Part shown: piece by piece, positions 52,463-62,789 of the stretch
How the letters are laid out: every line of letters begins with the position of its first letter
How positions within the stretch are numbered: position 1 is the first letter of the stretch
Assembly (NCBI GenBank): GCA_023212725.1
Contig: JALBYF010000078.1
Location: 1 to 64,000 of the forward strand
Direction of reading: 5' to 3'
DNA: 64,000 nt
Source of the DNA: Tranzscheliella williamsii
Taxonomy: Eukaryota; Basidiomycota; Ustilaginomycetes; Ustilaginales; Ustilaginaceae
Made by a program: the position numbers and the translations under genes
Notes under the pieces: generated by a model
The model's input: the letters and a program-made list of their open reading frames with translations, nothing else
Told to the model about the DNA's origin: nothing
The model's database searches: none

Positions 52463-52736
52463 CCGCCCCCCTCTGTACTCTAGCCACCCTCGGCCACACA
52501 CTCGTTTCGGACCTTGTCGGGCACCGCCTTCCGTTTGCGGACTGTGCCACAACGAGCGCGCGTTCCGTTATCACACACAGCCCAAAGCGGACGTCTGGCG
52601 TGCATGCACAGTCCACAGGCACGGTCGTAGCTGCAACATGCGATTCCGTGAATCGGCGGCCACGCTGCAGCGGCTTGCTGCGGACGCGCCAGAGGGGGGG
52701 AAGAGACGGTGTGAGGGGACGTAGTGACAAGCCGGC

Positions 52737-55700
52737 TTACTTGGCGGAAGGTTTGCTCTTGCGCGCGGACAGGGCCGCGGGGGATGCGGCCGGGATGTGG
52801 GCGTCGCCGTTCGACGCACGCTGCGCTGCGGCCTTTCTCGGTGTCGCGCCGTCCTGTACAGCGGTCGCGCCCGCCGGTGTGCGCGCAGGCTCCAGCAGAA
52901 TCTGGTCGCGGAAGAGCGCAACAAGATCCTCCGTGTCGGAAAGCAGCACGTCCGAGATGGACTTCTCCGCCACCGTGTCCGTGTCCGGCGCCGCATCCAC
53001 TGCCCCTGCTTCCAAGATCGAGCTGCGGTCGTTTGCAGACCGCTGCCGAGCGGCGCTTTCCTGTCCCCCTGCGCCCGACGCCGTGTCCGACGCCAATGGA
53101 GCGGGTAGCAGTTTCGAGATAAACGCGTCGAACAGCGAAGCCGCAGGTGGGAGGAGATGCGAAGCTGTCGAGAACAGAGAAGCGATGCCAGTGCCAGCGA
53201 TGGCAGCAGGAAGCGCGTTCCTCGTCTCGTCCTCCTCGACCTCGTCCTTGTTTTGAAAGGTAGAAGGGCCAAAGAGATCGTCGAAAAGAGTCTTTCGAAC
53301 ATTGGAGATGCCTCGAATGCTCCCTGCGCTAGCGCCAAGACCCACCTCGCTCCTGGACGTCGGAGACATGGGAAGAAGAACCAGATCCATATCTTGGCTA
53401 ACGACAACAAAGTCCGGGACATGACTCCCGTCCTGCGGAGCGGGGGGAAGCGAGACAACGGACTCTGCGGAAACACGGTAAACGCTTCGCTCTCCATGTT
53501 TGCCAGCCTTAGACAAGGAAGAAGGGCTTGAGGGCGACGGCATGACCGTCTCTATAACAGTCTGTGCGTGTGCAGCGCTAGGCTTGATGCCTTCGCCGAT
53601 GGCGGATGCGCCACTTGAGACAATGTAGAAGGTTTCCGGCTGGTCCGACAACGGTAGCAGAAGCCGGGGAGAATGACCTGCATCCAGCGCCTTTCGGCCC
53701 ACCTGACGAGATAGTATGAGATCCCAGACAGTCACCGCCGAGGTTGTAGCCACCGCTAGGTGCCTGCCGTTCAATGCGAGCCCCACAACTCCGTCGGACA
53801 ACTCCGGAGCGGATATGACCATCGAGATGATATTGCTATCTGCACTCCAGAGTGTAACACAGCCCTGGAAGCCTATCGCAAAAATGGATCCATCCGCAGA
53901 AAAGGCACAAGTCGAGGGGGTCTGGTCGCGATATCCAAACACGGATCGACAGGTCCAGTAGGCCTCATGTCGACCCGACTTGAGCTTCCGTGAATCGAGG
54001 TGCCAGACACGGGCCTTTCCGTCAGGAGATGTAGTAACGAGGAGCGGCGCCGTGGGCGAAAAGCTGATCGATGTAAGTCGCTTTCCGTTGTGAGGGCGAT
54101 GAATGCGAGTGTTGAGCACATAGCGACGGTTGAGAGTGTCCCAACGCCAGAATTTGAGGCTGGACTCCGACGTCACCTCTAACACATCGGACGCATCTGA
54201 AAGGTTGCGACTGTCAAAAGTCACCATCCACTCACCCTTTTCTCCCGTCTTAGAAGAGGAGAATGGGGAGAAAAGAACATGTTCGACGCGGGTAGGCTCA
54301 ATCTGCTCCTCGTCGGCCCTCGAAACTCTGTTGGAAGGAGCGATCTCCAATTCCATGGTATTGGCGTCCTTGACTGGATCGTAAAACTGTAAGGACGAAG
54401 GATGACCCGAGAGCATGACGAGATTGCGGCTCGAAGGATGTACAGCAAGCGGAACCGGCACTGAGGTCGGCACGTGGGCACCGGGGAGATGACGGGAGGC
54501 ATCAATCTTGATTCGCGCAAAGCTTCGGGCGGGTTTCATGGTCATGGACGAGACAAAGGTAATGCTTCCATCGGCGAGAGTGAGCGCGTACTCTTGTTCT
54601 CTACCATCAAGCCCGTTCGCAATCGAAATGGACGAGATTGGCGCGCCAAGACGAGGAACAAACTCTTTGGAAGAGTTTGCAGCGGCACCCGAACCGAGAT
54701 GCCACACGACTAGAACACCCTCTTCTCCACCTGAGAGCAGATGGCTGCCATTGGGAGAGAAGGCAAGAGAGGAAACTGCGTGTGCATGCCAGTGCATAAC
54801 GGTAGAAGGGGCGTGCCGTTCCATACCGACTGCAGTCTCATCGTTAGAAGGAGCCATGAACTTATCTTGCAGGCAATACCACATCCTGATCTTGCCGCTC
54901 GAATGGCCGGTGATGAGGCGGATGGGATCGGTGGGATGGAAAGCCATGCATGTCATGCTTTCTACCTCTTGGTTGTTAACGCCAGGGTGCGAGGAGATGA
55001 ATTTGGTGAATCCGGAAGCAAGGTCGCTAGTTCTGGCGACCTGGACTTTATCGTTGCCAATGACGACGAGCCATTTAGCGTCCGGTGATACCCCAATAGA
55101 GACGGCTTCACGTGTTTTGCCAACGCGAACGAGTTTTGGGTGGATACTCGCACCTTGAGAGAAGTTGGGGAGAGCTGTAGCTGGACGACCATGCGCGGTG
55201 GGGTCCAAACTGATGTGGCCAATGATGCTGTTAAAAGCAGCGCCATGGTCAAGGGCTTCCAGGATCTGCAAGATATTTTTGGGAGCGCTGTCAGCGTCGC
55301 GATGTCGGAACTTCTTGAGCGAGAGGAAAACAGTGTTGGGCATCGAGGCGTGGGCGGCCATGCCAGCGATCGGCAGCTGGAGATCGAAAGAAGAGAGAAG
55401 AAGACCATCTAGAAAGTCCCAAACCTTTACATGTCCATCGAGCGAGGAAGTGAGGAGCTGAAGCGGGTTGGCAGGATTGATCATAATGGACGTTATTGTT
55501 GCAAAGTGCGCTGGAGGACCCGTGGAGAGGGTGGAAACAACTTGGCCGGTTGTCCGAGAATAGATCTTGATAGAGGTCTTTGATACGACAAAGAAGTAGT
55601 CGGCGTCACGGGTGAAGACGATGGGAAGCCGGGACATGCGACCTTCGCTTATAGTTTCTGTGGGAGTGAAGTCAGAGATATGTTCGTGACCATGGAGACG

Positions 55701-55886
55701 TTTCTTGGTCTTTTTCTTCCTGCCATTCGCGTTGCCGGGTAGAGGAGCCAAAGGTACAGGACTGGACGTGGCTTTGTGAGTGCTGGTGGAAGCAACATGC
55801 TGGGGCTGTGGCCGTGATAGCTTGGTCGGAGAAGATGCGGCAGCGCTCGACGATGCGGCTGCCTTCTTCTGAGTTCCCAGACTCAT
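52737..55886 (-). CDS. NAN1: WD40 protein Nan1/Utp17 (WDR75-like), t-UTP subunit of the SSU processome
   Basis: A 1049-aa single-exon protein from the ATG at 55886 (MSLGTQKKAAASSS). After a Ser/Lys-rich leader come WD-type repeats with SRLPIVFTRDADYFFVVSKT, SIKIYSRTTGQVVSTL and LLTSSLDGHVKVWDFLDGLL. Later repeats include AFHPTDPIRLITGHSSGKIR, SLAFSPNGSHLLSGGEEGVL and FGYRDQTPSTCAFSADGSIF. The arrangement of two WD arrays plus a C-terminal low-complexity/helical tail matches Nan1/Utp17 (human WDR75), part of UtpA/t-UTP. UtpA binds the 5' end of the nascent pre-rRNA and couples rDNA transcription to 18S processing in the nucleolus. The first repeats fit this family best among WD proteins, but assignment rests on recognition, not a search. 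Confidence 0.82.
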   Translation of the reverse strand: MSLGTQKKAAASSSAAASSPTKLSRPQPQHVASTSTHKATSSPVPLAPLPGNANGRKKKTKKRLHGHEHISDFTPTETISEGRMSRLPIVFTRDADYFFVVSKTSIKIYSRTTGQVVSTLSTGPPAHFATITSIMINPANPLQLLTSSLDGHVKVWDFLDGLLLSSFDLQLPIAGMAAHASMPNTVFLSLKKFRHRDADSAPKNILQILEALDHGAAFNSIIGHISLDPTAHGRPATALPNFSQGASIHPKLVRVGKTREAVSIGVSPDAKWLVVIGNDKVQVARTSDLASGFTKFISSHPGVNNQEVESMTCMAFHPTDPIRLITGHSSGKIRMWYCLQDKFMAPSNDETAVGMERHAPSTVMHWHAHAVSSLAFSPNGSHLLSGGEEGVLVVWHLGSGAAANSSKEFVPRLGAPISSISIANGLDGREQEYALTLADGSITFVSSMTMKPARSFARIKIDASRHLPGAHVPTSVPVPLAVHPSSRNLVMLSGHPSSLQFYDPVKDANTMELEIAPSNRVSRADEEQIEPTRVEHVLFSPFSSSKTGEKGEWMVTFDSRNLSDASDVLEVTSESSLKFWRWDTLNRRYVLNTRIHRPHNGKRLTSISFSPTAPLLVTTSPDGKARVWHLDSRKLKSGRHEAYWTCRSVFGYRDQTPSTCAFSADGSIFAIGFQGCVTLWSADSNIISMVISAPELSDGVVGLALNGRHLAVATTSAVTVWDLILSRQVGRKALDAGHSPRLLLPLSDQPETFYIVSSGASAIGEGIKPSAAHAQTVIETVMPSPSSPSSLSKAGKHGERSVYRVSAESVVSLPPAPQDGSHVPDFVVVSQDMDLVLLPMSPTSRSEVGLGASAGSIRGISNVRKTLFDDLFGPSTFQNKDEVEEDETRNALPAAIAGTGIASLFSTASHLLPPAASLFDAFISKLLPAPLASDTASGAGGQESAARQRSANDRSSILEAGAVDAAPDTDTVAEKSISDVLLSDTEDLVALFRDQILLEPARTPAGATAVQDGATPRKAAAQRASNGDAHIPAASPAALSARKSKPSAK

Positions 55887-56871
55887 GATGGGCTGGCGGC
55901 TCAAAGCTGCCACGAAGCCTTGTATGACCGCAGAGGCAGAGTGAAAGTTGACCGAAAATCACCGAAGCCTGCTCAACAAGAAGCGCCTAAACGGCTACCG
56001 AATAGTGGCAGAGCGACAGCAACAAAGACACCTCGAACGATGAGATCGGCAGAGCGTTGGGTTGGGAGGGCAAAAAGTGGATAGGTAGCGAGAAGGATGC
56101 ATGCTCAGTACCAGCAAATGAAGTCTCCGGGCGAAAGATATGAAAGCTATTGCATCCACAATTCCAAAAAATTCTCCCAGCTCAAAAAATTCCCGGACAG
56201 CGGCCTACCAGCCTCAGCCGCGTCTTCTATTTAATGCTGAGCCGGCCGTATGGAGAATGCCGTACGATGTAACACATCTCTGATTGACTTTGTGATTGCG
56301 AATGCTGTTACAGCTCATGGTGTGGAAACATTCACATCTATGCCTGCGGACCAGATGCCGCTGGGTGACTACATGTTGATTCGATCGAAGAATCTCAGCT
56401 TGTGAGCTGCCATCAACAGATCGGTCCTCAATAGTGATCGATCCCTCTCTCTCAACAATAAGCTCACTTGAAACTGTCGCTCGGATGTTTTATTTTTTAT
56501 AGACGGGTGAACGGCCGGTGGCGACAAGCCCGGATTGCTGCAGCTAGGCTACAAAGAGAAAACATAATATATTGGTGGTCATATCCGGCGATCCACATGC
56601 CAGGCCTAATCAGACGCCGATGCTCTTCATAGTTAAACCAACATCTGTCAGACAGTCACACTCTAGGCAGCTCGCACTGTAACGAATCTGGATTCACGTC
56701 TGATACAGTTTCTTTTGGTCGACCAAGCCGCATAAATGCGTAGAAAGCCTAGCATGTGTTCGGCTCGACATGAGAGATCTAGTTCGACCGTCTGGACATC
56801 GTCGCTTTCCTTTCGACCTCAACTACTGGTCGACAGACATGTGCTTGTCAACATGTCGGTTGACAGCTGAT
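55887..56871. other. Intergenic region upstream of NAN1 and downstream of EF-2
   Basis: A 985-bp tandem gap, AT-richer than its surroundings, with no credible ORF. It holds TTTGTGATTGCGA near 56289, a relative of the dispersed TGTGATT motif. It presumably includes the NAN1 promoter and EF-2 3' UTR. Confidence 0.45.
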
Positions 56872-59573
56872 TTAGAGCTTGTCGTAGTAGTTGTCAAGCG
56901 CGGGAATATCCGGCTTGAGACCCTTACGGGTTCGGATGGAGGTGACCAGGTCCTTGACCTTACCGGCCTCGAGAGGGTTGCCGCTCATGAGCGCCCAGTG
57001 GTCGAAGACAGACTGAGGGAAGGCCTGTCCACTGGTGGCCTGTCGCAGGTCGGCGTTGAAACCGAAGGACTCGCTGACAGGAAGGTAGGCCTTGACGGTG
57101 ACCATTGGAGTACCGACACGGGGCTCCTCAGAGAAGACCATTCCTCGTCGCCTGTTCAGGCACGAGTAGATACCACCCAGACCAGAGTCGGGGCACTGGA
57201 TCTCAACCAGGTAGACGGGCTCCTGAAGACCGGGCTGCGCGAGGAGCGAGGCAGCGTAGCAGACTCGTCGGCAGGTCGGGATGAGCTGTCCACCACCTCG
57301 GTGGATGGCATCGGTGTGCAGGGTAACGTCGAGGATGTTGTATCGGGTACCTCGCATGGGCTCTTCAGCGCAGACACCTTCCTTGGTGGCCCACTGGAAA
57401 GCGGCAACGCAAGAGTCCTTGATCTCGTTAAGGTACTGGACACCCTTGGTGACATCAACCAAAAGGTTGGGGCCGGTCGTCTCGGGGCCGAAGCACCAAA
57501 TCTTTCGGGCGTCAGTGACATCCCATCCGAAATCGTCAGCCAGGATTCGAGCTCGGGCCTTGAAGTCGTCTCGGGGAGTCATCTTGCCGCTCTCAATGAG
57601 CTTGGAAAGCTCCTCGTCGATGGGCTGTGCCTTGACAAAGAGTCGGTTGTGCTTGTTCTGCGACTTTGAGAGAGCAACCATTGAGGATTCAGCCTGAACA
57701 GTCTCACGGTAACCAACGACGGGGTCGGAGATCTTGAGAGGAATCTGGGCATGGTCCTCCTCGAGATCCTTGAGGATGATCTCGAGGTGGAGTTCACCGG
57801 CGCCGGCAACAATGTGCTCACCAGTCTCGTTGATCCAAGTCTGAACACAGGGATCGGACTTGGAGAGACGCTTAAGACCTTCGACGAGCTTGGGCAAATC
57901 GTTGGCGTTCTTGACTTCGACGGCGACTTGCACAACGGGAGAGACAGAGAACTTCATGACCCTCAGGTTGTGCGCAGTCTCGGAAGAGGTCAAAGTACCA
58001 GACTTGAGCAAGAACTGGTCAACACCGACGAGACCAAGAATGTTACCGGCAGGGCAGTCCTCGATGGGCTCGACGTATCGGCCCATCATGAGCACGGTTC
58101 GCTGGATAGACTTTACGAAGAGGTCCTCCTTCTTACCAGGGGTATAGTTGGGGCCCTGGATTCGAATCTTGGGGCCGGACTTGACGGTACCGGAGAAGAT
58201 TCGACCGAAAGCATAGAAACGACCCTTGTCAGAAGTAGGAACCATCTTGGAGACGTAAAGCATGAGGGGACCCTTAGGGTCACAGTCTCGGATACCAATG
58301 GCAGACTCGTCGTCCATGGGACCCTCGTAAAGGGTCTCGACTCGGTACTTCTGGGCGGTGACGGGAGAGGGAAGGTGGATAACAATCATCTCCAGAAGGG
58401 CGTCACCGGCAGGAAGGAACTTTCGCATGGCGACCTTGAGAAGGGCCTTACCCTCGAGGTCCTGCTCGTCTGCGAGAAGCTTAACATCAAGCTTTTCAAG
58501 GATCTTAGGGATTTCGTCCTTCTTGAAGTTCATGATGGCGTCAAAGACACGGAAGATAGGGTCGAGAACGAACATGTTGAAAGCTCGCTCGAGGGGCTTG
58601 CCATCGGCGTCGGTGTCCTTGGTGCTCCACTTCTTGGTCTTAGGGTTGAAGTAGTTGTCGCCCCAAAGCTTGCTCATCATCTTCTCCTTGTCAACACCGA
58701 ACTTCTTGGCGTATCGGTTGGCAAACTGAATGAGAGTAAAGGCCCAGCCGTGAAGACCGGAAGCGAAAGCGACGGTACCCTTCTCGGGGTAGACCATGCT
58801 CTCACCGAGGACAGGGTCGTTGTAGGTAGCGATAACAACGTTGACGGATTCAACGGTTCGCTGGAAGGACTGGTAAAGGTCCTCCTTGCCGACCTGAAGC
58901 TCAAGAAGGGCCCGGTCGACCTTGTTGAGACAGACAACGGGCTTGATTCGCTCGGTAAGTGCCTGTCGGAGTACAGTCTCGGTCTGCACGCACACACCTT
59001 CGATACAGTCAACAACGACAAGGGCACCGTCAGTGACTCGAAGGGCGGCAGTAACCTCAGAGGAGAAGTCGACGTGACCGGGGGAGTCAATGAGGTTGAT
59101 CAAGAACTCGTTACCGTTGCTCTTCTGGGCAATGGCGGAGAGCGATTCCTTCTCCATGGGGAAGTACATGGAGATGGCAGTGGACTTGATGGTGATACCT
59201 CGCTCCTTCTCATCATCACGGGTGTCCATGAATCGAGTGTCACCAGCCTTGGCACCGGCGATAATACCAGCCTTGGAGACAAGGGAGTCGGTGAGAGTGG
59301 ACTTTCCGTGGTCGACGTGGGCGATAACGGACATGTTTCGGATGTTGGTGGGCTTGTCCATGAGACCACGGATCTCATCGACGGTGAAGCTAAAAGAAAA
59401 CAAAATCGCGGTTATCAAAAGGTCGGGTGTCAGTATCCCTCGATCTGATTACTTGATCCGGTGCTATGCAGCACGCCGTACAGCAGAGCAAGCGAGCAGA
59501 CACCAGAGCCCGTAGGACCCAGAAACGAGAGTTTTGACGTTGTCGCTGGGGAAAAGAAGACTCACTTAACCAT
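56872..59573 (-). CDS. EFT1: Translation elongation factor 2 (eEF2), two exons with an 8-nt first coding exon
   Basis: Exon 1 (59573-59566) encodes only ATG GTT AA. A 176-nt intron (GTGAGT...TTTTAG) follows, then exon 2 (59389-56872). The product is 841 aa (yeast 842) and starts [13 protein letters not shown]. GTPase motifs: AHVDHGKST (G1), [11 protein letters not shown] (switch), [12 protein letters not shown] (G3), [11 protein letters not shown] (G4). The C-terminal DAIHRGGGQ loop places the diphthamide His at residue 699, the same number as in yeast. It ends LDNYYDKL. eEF2 drives GTP-dependent translocation on the ribosome and is the target of diphthamide modification. Codon use is strongly biased, including CGA for most Arg. 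It is divergent from RNA1. Identity is certain. Confidence 0.98.
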
Positions 59574-60781
59574 CTTGACAGAACACTAGCGTCGAACGCT
59601 CTGGGGATGGGAACGGAATAGGGAGGGAGAGAAATGAACGGGCCCCAAAGAAGCGGAAAGGCTGTCGAGACGAGCCTATGTAGAAGGATGCGAAGAAAGC
59701 AGCCTGTGGGATACCGCAAAGGGTTGATGGTGTCGAAGGGGTAAGGAAGGCAGACTACGGAAAAAATTTTAAGGACAAGGGAGGAGAAAGAGGCCTGGAG
59801 CGCGCAAGCTGACTTGGAGCACAAGAACAGGCAGAGGCAGAGCAGGTCAAAAGCGCAGCACGGTAGCCGTATGTGAAGGGAAGTTTTCCAGCGGTCTTCG
59901 CAACCACAAGCCAGGCTAGGCTATTCGCATTTTCAAATATGGACTTTGATTTCAAGCTGAGGTATACGAACTTCGTCCGGAAGAAGTGGCTAAGCTCGTT
60001 CGCATTTCAATTCGTATTAATTGCCAAGTATATATCATTTGTCCGACGCACCAACCAACAACCATTTCCACGCCTTTTAAATAGAAACAGTGAATCATGC
60101 GCGCACAGAATCGCAGACGTCGCTGTCTCCTCAACGTCGAACGGCATTTATTATTCACTGTCCGGCTTTGGTCGCTGCGTCAAAGGCGCCTCCGTAACAT
60201 CTATCAGGCGCTGGTAAACGGTATGCCTTGACATCATTACATTCATTACGTTTGGGTTTTGATGTGATTAAAGCGCCCAGATGTCGATCCCCAGAGCAGC
60301 AATGTGTAGGTGCATATGGTCGTTCACACCTGATGCCGCTGTAGATGTCATGAAGCAGATTGTCGGCTAGGGCAGAGTATGCGCTGAGAACAATCCTTAC
60401 CTTGCTGATTAAGATCACATATGTAGGAAGTTACATATCGGACGGATACTTGCCTTGTCTACTCGCAATGCTGAGACCTTGCCGCAGCGGATTCATGTCG
60501 CACGGCAAAAAAGCTCAGCACTGTGGAAAGCGACCTAACAGTGCAAAAAGATCCCCGATCTTCTCATGGATAATCGTCCTTCTCGACACAGAAAAATCTG
60601 GACAACCCAACCGAGGAAGGATACATGCGTTTATACAGGGTGCGTGTGTTACTTTCCACACATCTGGATAAGCCTAGCAAAAGCCTTCTCGGACCCTTCT
60701 GCGTCTCTATCGACTTGCCCCCTCCCCTCCCAACCCCGTCCTCGTTCCCTGTAACGTCGACACTTACCCCATCTTCCAGCC
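59574..60781. promoter_or_regulatory. Shared intergenic region between EF-2 and RNA1
   Basis: A 1.2-kb gap between divergent genes. No ORF is credible. Long AT-rich segments (59920-60160) contrast with the coding DNA on both sides. A CT-rich tract precedes the RNA1 start. Confidence 0.5.
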
Positions 60782-62789
60782 ATGACGGAATCTCCCCACG
60801 TATTCTCTCTGGTTGGCCAGAACCTCAAGCTCGACTCCAAAGCTGACATCCAGCCTCATCTCGACAAGCTCGAGCAGCTCACCGACCTGCAAGAAATCCA
60901 CCTTGGGGGTAACACACTGGGTGTAGAGGCTTGCAAGGCGCTGGCTGATGTGCTGAAGACCAAGAAGTCGCTCAAGGTGTGTTTGGGACGTCGTAGATTG
61001 CCGCATCCGAAGGGTCTGGTACAGTTTTTGGCTGACCCAATCTGCTTTCTGTTTTTGGTCGCATGTCACTCTGTCTGCTCATGACGACACAGGTGGCTGA
61101 TTTTGCCGACATCTTCACCGGGCGGCTCATCTCGGAGATCCCTGATGCACTTCGAGCTCTTTGCGATGCTTTGACCGACAACACCAGCCTTGTGGAACTT
61201 AATCTTTCCGACAATGCTTTCGGTGGCCGCTCCGCCGAGCCCATGGTCAACTTCCTCAAAAACAATCACAGCTTCTCGGTTCTCAAGCTCAACAACAATG
61301 GCCTTGGTATCACCGGCGGCACCATCGTAGCCGAAGCACTGATCGAAGCGGCTGCCAATCTCAAGGCGAAAGGTCTCAAGTCAAGCTTGCGCACAGTGAT
61401 CTGTGGTCGTAACCGTCTTGAGAACGGCTCCGCTCCTTTGTGGGCCAAAGCATACGCCGCTCACGGTGGGTTGAAGGAAGTTCGCATGTTCCAGAATGGA
61501 ATTCGAATGGAAGGTATTGAGGCCATCAGCAAAGGCCTTGCGTCCTGCCCCAACCTGGAGGTGCTTGACCTGCAGGATAACACTGCCACGCTCCGAGGCT
61601 CCCGTGCTATTGCCGCATGCCTTCCCAATTGGCCCAAGTTGAAGGTCTTGAATCTTTCCGACTGCCTACTTAAGCCGAAGGGAGGCTCGGTCTTGTTTGG
61701 CGCCCTGGCCAACGGAAGTAACACGTCCCTCGAAACGATTCAGGTCCAGTACTGCGATCTCGACCGTAATGCCCTGTCCCAGCTAGGGAGCGCCATCGAA
61801 CGTCATTTGACAGGCCTCACAAAGCTCGAAATTAACGGCAACTGGGCTGACGAAGAGGATGAGTGCATCAAGAAGATCCAGAACGCACTTGAGAGACATG
61901 GCCATGAGGATGCCCTCGACGAGCTGGATGAGATGTAAGTGCAAGCAATCTAATATCCGAGAATCTCGATCTTAGACGCTAACCGCCGACGACTTTACTT
62001 TGCAGGGACCCTGAGGGCGAAGACGACGAGGAAGATGAGGAGGAAGAGCAAGAGGAAGAAGAGGAAGAGGAGAAGGGAACGGCCGAGACTACGCAAGAGG
62101 TGCAGAGGGCGGAGGCAACCTCGTCCGCTTCTGCAACAGAGGTAATTCCTCCTGCCGGCCAGCCTGACCAGACGGACGAGCTCGCGGGTGCCTTGGCGCA
62201 GACCAAAATCTCAGAAAAAAAGTAAGCGCCTCTCACAGATCAGATCAGGTCCTTCAACACCCCATGCCGTGGACTTTGACAGCCGTTTGTCGTCGGTTAG
62301 CCTCTCCCACTCCCGCGTCAGATCGTTGTCACCGCGTACATGTTTACAATGCCACCAGCACTGCTCAGGCAGGATGTGCGCGTTGTGCTCATGTCTCATC
62401 GCGGTGGTCTCACGTTATGGCAGACTCAGCCAACTGACAATGCGCTTGTTCTTTCCCTCCAATCGTAAATTCTGTATCATCATTTGCGGTCAGCAAGTAG
62501 GCAGGTAATCGATGCAGCTGTGCCAGCAAAGGAACCTGCTGTGGACCAAGCCAAACCCGAATCCAGCACGAGCCAAAAGTCGTCCAGCCCACCTGTTGCC
62601 GCTGCGCCTGTTCCAGAAACGGCCGATTTGACAGGCGAGCTTTACACGAAGCCTGCCGAGATTAACGCTTCCGCTTCTGCTGCTCCTGAGGCCATACCTG
62701 CCGCCCAAAACCAGCAACCTCCCGAACCCACCAAGAAGAAGAGGCGCTTTCGCGCTGCTTGGGGAGCCATCCGCGAGCTGCTCAAGTAG
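60782..62789 (+). CDS. RNA1: Ran GTPase-activating protein (RanGAP/Rna1), four exons
   Basis: Exons: 60782-60976, 61093-61934, 62006-62221 and 62501-62789. Introns are 116, 71 and 279 nt with GT..AG ends. The product is 513 aa. The N-terminus MTESPHVFSLVGQNLKLDSK leads into leucine-rich repeats of RanGAP type (EIHLGGNTLGVEACKALADV, SLVELNLSDNAFGG, VLKLNNNGLGITGG, SLRTVICGRNRLENGSAPLW, EVRMFQNGIRMEGIEAISKG). An acidic tract follows (about residues 347-366). RanGAP stimulates Ran GTP hydrolysis in the cytoplasm and so drives nuclear transport. Yeast Rna1 is 407 aa and ends soon after the acidic tract; here exon 4 adds a Pro/Ala/Ser-rich tail ending TKKKRRFRAAWGAIRELLK. Introns 2 and 3 each meet an in-frame TAA at the donor if unspliced. 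Exon 4 is the least certain part of the model. Confidence 0.9.

Noticed and set aside
57751..59448. 565-codon open frame antisense to EF-2
   Set aside because: A codon-bias shadow of EF-2. The translation is low-information and overlaps a certain gene completely.
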